Assembly (NCBI GenBank): GCA_009741485.1
Contig: CM019237.1
Span: 53,613,691-53,677,690 of the forward strand
Direction: 5' to 3'
DNA from: Malurus cyaneus samueli
Taxonomy: Eukaryota; Chordata; Aves; Passeriformes; Maluridae
Length of the DNA stretch: 64,000 bases
Shown: positions 61,241-64,000 of the stretch, piece by piece
Position numbering within the stretch: position 1 is the first letter of the stretch
Layout: each line of letters begins with the position of its first letter
Translations under genes and position numbers: made by a program
The notes under the pieces: model-generated
Database searches by the model: none
Told to the model about the DNA's origin: nothing
What the model saw: the letters and a program-made list of their open reading frames with translations, nothing else

Positions 61241-64000
61241 TGAAACAGGAATCAATGAAAGGTGATTATCTTTGGCAATTTTTAATGACTTCAGTGGATA
61301 GTCCCCATCTTTGCTTTAGTAACTTGGTCTGGGTTTTTTTTAGGTGTCACAATGCTATCGAAGTACAAATTACTGTATGTGCTATTTGCTGATGTTACAA
61401 GCTGAGATCTGGCATCAAAGCAGCTTCACTGAGCTAAGATAGTGGCATGTGCTCTGTGACAGATTAGTGCACCAGCAAAAGGAAAAGCTCTTATTTAAGG
61501 AATGCAGAAGGCTTTTGTCCATCACATCATGTGCTAATTCAGTGACCTGAAACTCTTGATGATTCCTCAGCAGCCAGGAGAATTGCATCCTCATGTTTTT
61601 ACAGTGCAAACTTTTCCTTTCCAATCCTCTTAACCCTTTTTTCCTACCTCAGTGCTTTGCAACATGAAAAGGAGAGAAGCAAAAGTTAACATGCTTTAGC
61701 AGTCCCCACAGACTGCTTAAACAAACACTGTGATTGCAATTTAGACAATCTGGAGTCCATTCAATATTAAATCCCCATCCCAGGCTACAACTACCAAACA
61801 AATAAAGGATTCATGGAGTACTTTACACTGTCATTTACTCCCACAACCATTGTCACTTGACAATCCAAAGGAGGAGCCTGCAAGGTCTGATACTGCACCA
61901 GCTACATCTGTCAACAAGAAGACAGAGAGCTCTGCTAAGCAAACAGGCTTGATCCTGCTTTACACAGTCTCCCTTTGTTTTGCCCCAGCTGAGCCCCCTC
62001 TAATCTTCTCAGGCTATCTTCAGCAGCACAAGCAAGAACTTCTACTGGAACCAGGCAGACAAAAGATGCCTTTCTTCACCCCTCTGGACTGTTTAAATGT
62101 TTATGCCACTCCACCTCTGTCCCCGCACCTTTATCCCACGTCCCCACCCACTGCACAACCGGAATGAACGCTTACTGTTTATGACTGCAAATTCTACAAG
62201 TGTTATATCAGCACACTCGGGGGGGATTGGGGGAGGGGCAGGACTCCAAATTAAATACACTACACATTTTACTCTCCCTCAGCTGCAAATTATTTCAGCT
62301 ACTTATTAAGAAGTGGCATCCAGATCCAACTCCCATGAGTCAGGATGAGCTAGTTTGGCTGGAGAGCCCTCATTTGTCTCCTATAGAAACCCCCTGGTAT
62401 TAGAAATATTCACCATCACCAAAAATTGAATCTGCTTGGAAACATTTAGGTAAAAATTATCAAGGTGTATTACTTTAGAAGTTCAGGCTGGCAAGTACTA
62501 GCACCAGAATTCTTGCACTGAGTAACTTTTCTTCATAGCTACGCATCTTAAATAAATTGTACATGTGCAGTATCACCAGGTGAACCCACAGGACACACTT
62601 CATCTCAAGAAACATGACAGATTTCCAGCTGTTTCAGCATCAGGAACTGCCATATTTATTCTGGAAGGAGCAAACAACAGATGTAGTTGGATAGCAAGAG
62701 TTCATCTGGTTTCCAACCACACTCAAAATAAAACTCAATTTGCCATTATCATGTCAAAAGCACTTGATAAATGTCAGGAATTTGGGGGAAATCCTAATGT
62801 GTAAACCTCAACTTCCAATTGCTTAGCCAGGTTAGAAGGGGCCTCACAGGACAAAATCCTTTATCAACATCTGTTAAAGCAACTATTAGCAACAAGTGGT
62901 TTCCTTGACTTGTGAAATTCACATGAACTGTATTTGTGATTTTTTCACTCAGTGAAGAGACCCCTCAACCCACCACCTTGAACTGCTCCTGCCAAGGACG
63001 TACCCCTGCACAACGATGGGTGTGGGATGAACCCCAGGGCCTGGAGCTACCTTGGCAGTGTTTTGTGCTGATTGCTTTTTAAAAAACAGAGAGAGATATT
63101 TTAGAAAATAAAATGAGCATTAATACAACCCCACCTTCCCACTGAGCCACATTCAGCTGCTGCTCTGCCTGCACCAGGGAAGAAGCAGTGCCCAGTGCTG
63201 GCTCCAGGGCTCAGAGGGCAGCACTTCCCCAGCCCAGCCCACACAGCAAATTAATATTCACGGAGTCACTTTTAAACCACAGCCTTCAGCTTATTTTGTT
63301 GCCATGTGCTTAGATGGTTTCCTTTAAAAATACAATGGAAGACAGTCAGAAGGGATGTGTAGCCCAAAGCTACAACTGGATGACTAACTATCCATCCACC
63401 CCTCACACCTCGGAAAACTGGTGCTTTCTCCCCACATCCATCATCACACGTCATTAACAATCTGACTGGTGCAGTGTATGGGACCTAACTGGCAGAAAGA
63501 TCTGCAGAGATACAAACCTATGGAAAAAATAAAAAAGGGAAAATAAGGAAAGATTGCTGGTTGAAATCTGATGTAAATGCACTTATGTCAGAAGTGAATT
63601 GAGCTGGTTAAATATCTATTTAAAAATCTGAATCTCTTTCAATCTCTCATTCATCCCTCCACCAAAAGAGAAGAAAGACATTCCATTACCTCAATAGTAT
63701 TTGCTGTCAGCAGTTTTATTCTGTACTAGTAGGAGCCACAGAGCTCTCCACTCCCCTCACTATGAACTCTACTCTTAACTTTACATAGAGTTTAACTGAG
63801 TTTTGATTACTGTGTCTGTGCCCTGTTGGCCACAGCGTTTTTGTTCTCCTTTTGCTTGTGAATGTATACTGCTCCATGTAAATGGATTTTATCCTTGATT
63901 GTACCCAAGCGTTACTTCCTAACAGATAAATCTTTCAGAATTACAATTTACCTCCATTCCCTGTGTGTTGGCACTCTCACTTTTTAATTCCATATGCTGA
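61241..64000. other. Unique noncoding stretch, no gene seen
   Basis: No gene, exon or mobile element that I can support up to the end of the window. A G run (GGGGGGG) lies near 62220-62226, and 62940-63260 is moderately GC-rich without CpG enrichment or repeat likeness. Frames are about 105 codons or shorter and unrecognised. Confidence 0.65.

Overview
This is vertebrate nuclear DNA, almost certainly avian. The evidence is several CR1 LINE copies with the bird-type 3' end (repeated ATCATAGAATC on the + strand of a minus-strand copy) and a solo LTR at 16881-17459 of a type common in songbirds and other neoavian birds, beginning TGTCCTGGTTT and ending AAACCACAACA. The base composition is AT-rich, the sequence is intron/desert-like, and there is a 5-N assembly gap at 10310-10314. 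The species and locus cannot be fixed from the sequence alone.

I found no protein-coding gene, exon, tRNA or rRNA that I can support. Every open frame is short and lacks a recognisable domain, or is a relic inside a retrotransposon. The longest, about 219 codons at 58743-59402, runs through a CR1 fragment. The window is therefore intergenic or lies inside a very large intron.

Layout: 1-23.7 kb is mostly unremarkable unique sequence. It contains a GC-rich block with a hAT-like end motif (2.9-3.3 kb), a CR1 (7.5-8.0 kb), and the solo LTR (16.9-17.5 kb). From 23.7 to 25.1 kb is the most distinctive stretch: a polypyrimidine tract, a long block rich in homeodomain- and SOX-like sites, and a compact CpG-island-like core. 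At 27.85-28.2 kb is a second enhancer-like block, with a near-consensus SOX-POU composite site. Two CR1 fragments follow (30.6-31.0 and 34.0-34.2 kb). From about 38.7 to 41.3 kb is a run of enhancer-like sequence, with weaker candidates at 43.4, 48.6-49.1 and 60.8-61.2 kb. The remaining CR1 pieces lie at 46.5-47.0, 56.2-56.7 and 58.9-59.2 kb.

My working interpretation is a gene-poor regulatory landscape: candidate conserved noncoding elements spread between old, mutated transposons, as seen around developmental transcription-factor genes. Conservation was not tested; these blocks are called from composition, motif content and absence of repeat similarity. I did not find a new biological system. 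The best leads are the 23.7-25.1 kb block and the SOX-POU site at 28.1 kb.
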